Assembly: GCA_051891855.1 (NCBI GenBank) | Contig: JBJFFP010000034.1 | Span: forward strand, 1-49,304 | Direction of reading: 5' to 3' | Length of the DNA: 49,304 nucleotides | Source of the DNA: SFDP01 sp051891855 | GTDB taxonomy: Bacteria; Bacillota; Clostridia; Lachnospirales; Lachnospiraceae | In this document: positions 49,282 to 49,304 of the stretch, in pieces | How positions within the stretch are numbered: the stretch's first letter is position 1 | How the letters are laid out: each line of letters starts with the position of its first letter | The notes under the pieces: generated by a model | The model's database searches: none | What the model saw: only the letters and a program-made list of their open reading frames with translations | Told to the model about the DNA's origin: nothing | Made by a program: the position numbers and the translations under genes

Positions 49282-49304
49282 AATCTCTTATAACCTCTCA
49301 TATC

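Overview
The window is 49.3 kb of core chromosome from a low-to-mid GC, Gram-positive, spore-forming Clostridia, most likely a member of the Lachnospiraceae. The reasons are Firmicutes-type gene orders (eno-secG-rnr-smpB-ssrA; gap-pgk-tpi; yicC-remA-gmk-rpoZ; nudF-spoIIM-xerD; recA-recX beside rny), sporulation proteins (SpoIIM, a SpoVB-like flippase), strong GGAGG ribosome binding sites, and LexA and YtrA operators of the Bacillus/Clostridium type. The genus is not claimed. I see no tRNA, rRNA, transposase, phage gene or CRISPR array. Almost all genes lie on the minus strand.

Layout. 1-881: ssrA (tmRNA, cut by the window edge) and smpB. 874-4819: rnr, secG, eno. 4894-8404: an ABC exporter with a YtrA-type GntR repressor and its operator. 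8525-10066: gpmI. 10248-11414 (+): a CDF metal transporter. 11411-15998: a five-gene co-directional unit, read from the right: degenerate LytM protein, bactofilin, a PurF-like protein without its glutaminase site, a membrane TPR protein, thiamine diphosphokinase. 16180-17397: an OFA-type MFS carrier. 17626-20873: tpiA, pgk, gap with promoter and internal terminator. 21005-25550: a PHP phosphatase, mnmA, a SpoVB-like flippase, DAHP synthase. 25613-30911: xerD, spoIIM, nudF, an aminotransferase, rny. 31094-38607: recX, recA, cinA, pgsA, rimO, rpoZ, gmk, remA, yicC, with a structured palindromic element between remA and yicC. 38792-41126 (+): rqcH and a GNAT acetyltransferase. 41185-42895: a sodium:amino-acid symporter under a tandem glycine riboswitch. 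42935-46348: gatD-like, murT-like and a lipoprotein solute-binding protein. 46460-48681: a PspC/DUF4097/DUF1700/PadR envelope-stress module with a palindromic operator. 48805-49281: a low-molecular-weight tyrosine phosphatase.

How the genes work together. Lower glycolysis is nearly complete (gap, pgk, tpiA, gpmI, eno). Translation rescue is represented twice: tmRNA/SmpB with RNase R, and RqcH. Transcription and nucleotide functions form the yicC-rpoZ block, and DNA repair is under SOS control. Several units concern the envelope: bactofilin/LytM, MurT/GatD, SpoVB-like, PgsA, the PadR module and the YtrA-type ABC system.

The most unusual observations are two enzymes that appear to have lost their glutamine-hydrolysing residues (the PurF-like and GatD-like proteins), the bactofilin/LytM/PurF-like/TPR cluster, and the three-way-junction repeat at 37566-37726.
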